From positions 1 through 6,410 of the forward strand of contig JADHTT010000052.1 in assembly GCA_016784825.1 (NCBI GenBank): DNA of 6,410 bases. Direction: 5' to 3'. The notes under the pieces were generated by a model. It saw only the letters and a program-made list of their open reading frames with translations. It made no database searches and was not told the DNA's origin. The position numbers and the translations under genes are program-made. The DNA is from Campylobacterales bacterium. GTDB lineage: Bacteria; Campylobacterota; Campylobacteria; Campylobacterales; Arcobacteraceae. How positions within the stretch are numbered: the first letter of the stretch is position 1; each line of letters starts with the position of its first letter. Below, piece by piece: positions 6,190 to 6,410 of this stretch.

Positions 6190-6410
6190 TTAGTGATTAT
6201 ATCCTAAAACATCTTGAATTTTAAATATATCTTCTACTGTTGCTTTAAGATCTTCTATAGTAAGCATATTTGGTCCATCACTAAGTGCAATACTTGGATC
6301 AAAATGTGTTTCAAAGAAAAAACCATCTACTCCTACAGCTGCAGCTGCTTTAGCTAAGCTTGGTACAACTGATGAATTACCGCCCGTAGTTGCTCCAGTA
6401 CTAGGTACTT
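6190..6410 (-). CDS. kdsA: 3-deoxy-D-manno-octulosonate 8-phosphate synthase, C-terminal part only
   Basis: Only the last 72 codons and TAA (6190-6192) are present; the rest lies beyond the right edge. The enzyme joins phosphoenolpyruvate and arabinose 5-phosphate to make KDO-8-P for lipopolysaccharide inner core, so the organism is Gram-negative. The visible part carries the typical end of the TIM barrel: VPSTGATTGGNSSVVPSLAK, then AAAVGVDGFFFETHFDP, then ALSDGPN. Ser in SDGPN replaces the Cys of the CDGP loop found in the metal-independent E. coli enzyme, which leans toward the metal-dependent class; this is inference, because the deciding N-terminal metal Cys is outside the window. As the first visible gene it heads the ribH-nusB-pyrF run. 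Confidence 0.93.
   Translation of the reverse strand, partial: VPSTGATTGGNSSVVPSLAKAAAAVGVDGFFFETHFDPSIALSDGPNMLTIEDLKATVEDIFKIQDVLGYNH

Overview
The window is AT-rich chromosomal DNA, most likely from a Campylobacterota member of the Arcobacter/Sulfurimonas kind. Three things suggest this. The minus-strand order kdsA-ribH-nusB-pyrF is the same as in Campylobacter jejuni. The AspRS carries residues typical of the non-discriminating bacterial type. TilS is a short form of about 320 residues. The genus is an inference.

Layout from the left. At 1-744 (+) is the 3' part of an unrecognised single-pass inner-membrane protein; its reading frame is open from base 1. It converges on and overlaps by 23 bp an aspS-tilS pair (3467 down to 722, minus), which serves tRNA charging and tRNA-Ile2 lysidine modification. 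A 94-bp divergent spacer separates aspS from tRNA-Leu(GAG) at 3562-3647 (+). A periplasmic rhodanese-domain protein lies at 3655-4131 (minus), its stop only 7 bp from the tRNA. The 280-bp stretch 4132-4411 has no intact gene. It holds the rhodanese promoter, a C-terminal remnant of an AMP-forming acyl-CoA synthetase (about 4245-4316, minus), and a short run of 11-nt tandem repeats. tRNA-Ser(GCT) follows at 4412-4501 (minus). A near-perfect 52-bp inverted repeat at 4547-4598 separates it from the end of the right-hand operon. That operon runs from the right edge: kdsA (3' end only, KDO synthesis), ribH (riboflavin), nusB (antitermination) and pyrF (UMP synthesis). ribH, nusB and pyrF are packed with 0-3 bp gaps and are probably translationally coupled.

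All intact genes are housekeeping: translation (aspS, tilS, two tRNAs), cofactor, nucleotide and LPS precursor synthesis, and rRNA transcription. The only accessory signal is the small scar beside tRNA-Ser, where a synthetase tail abuts short direct repeats; this looks like the remains of a past insertion or deletion. I found no sign of a new multi-gene system.
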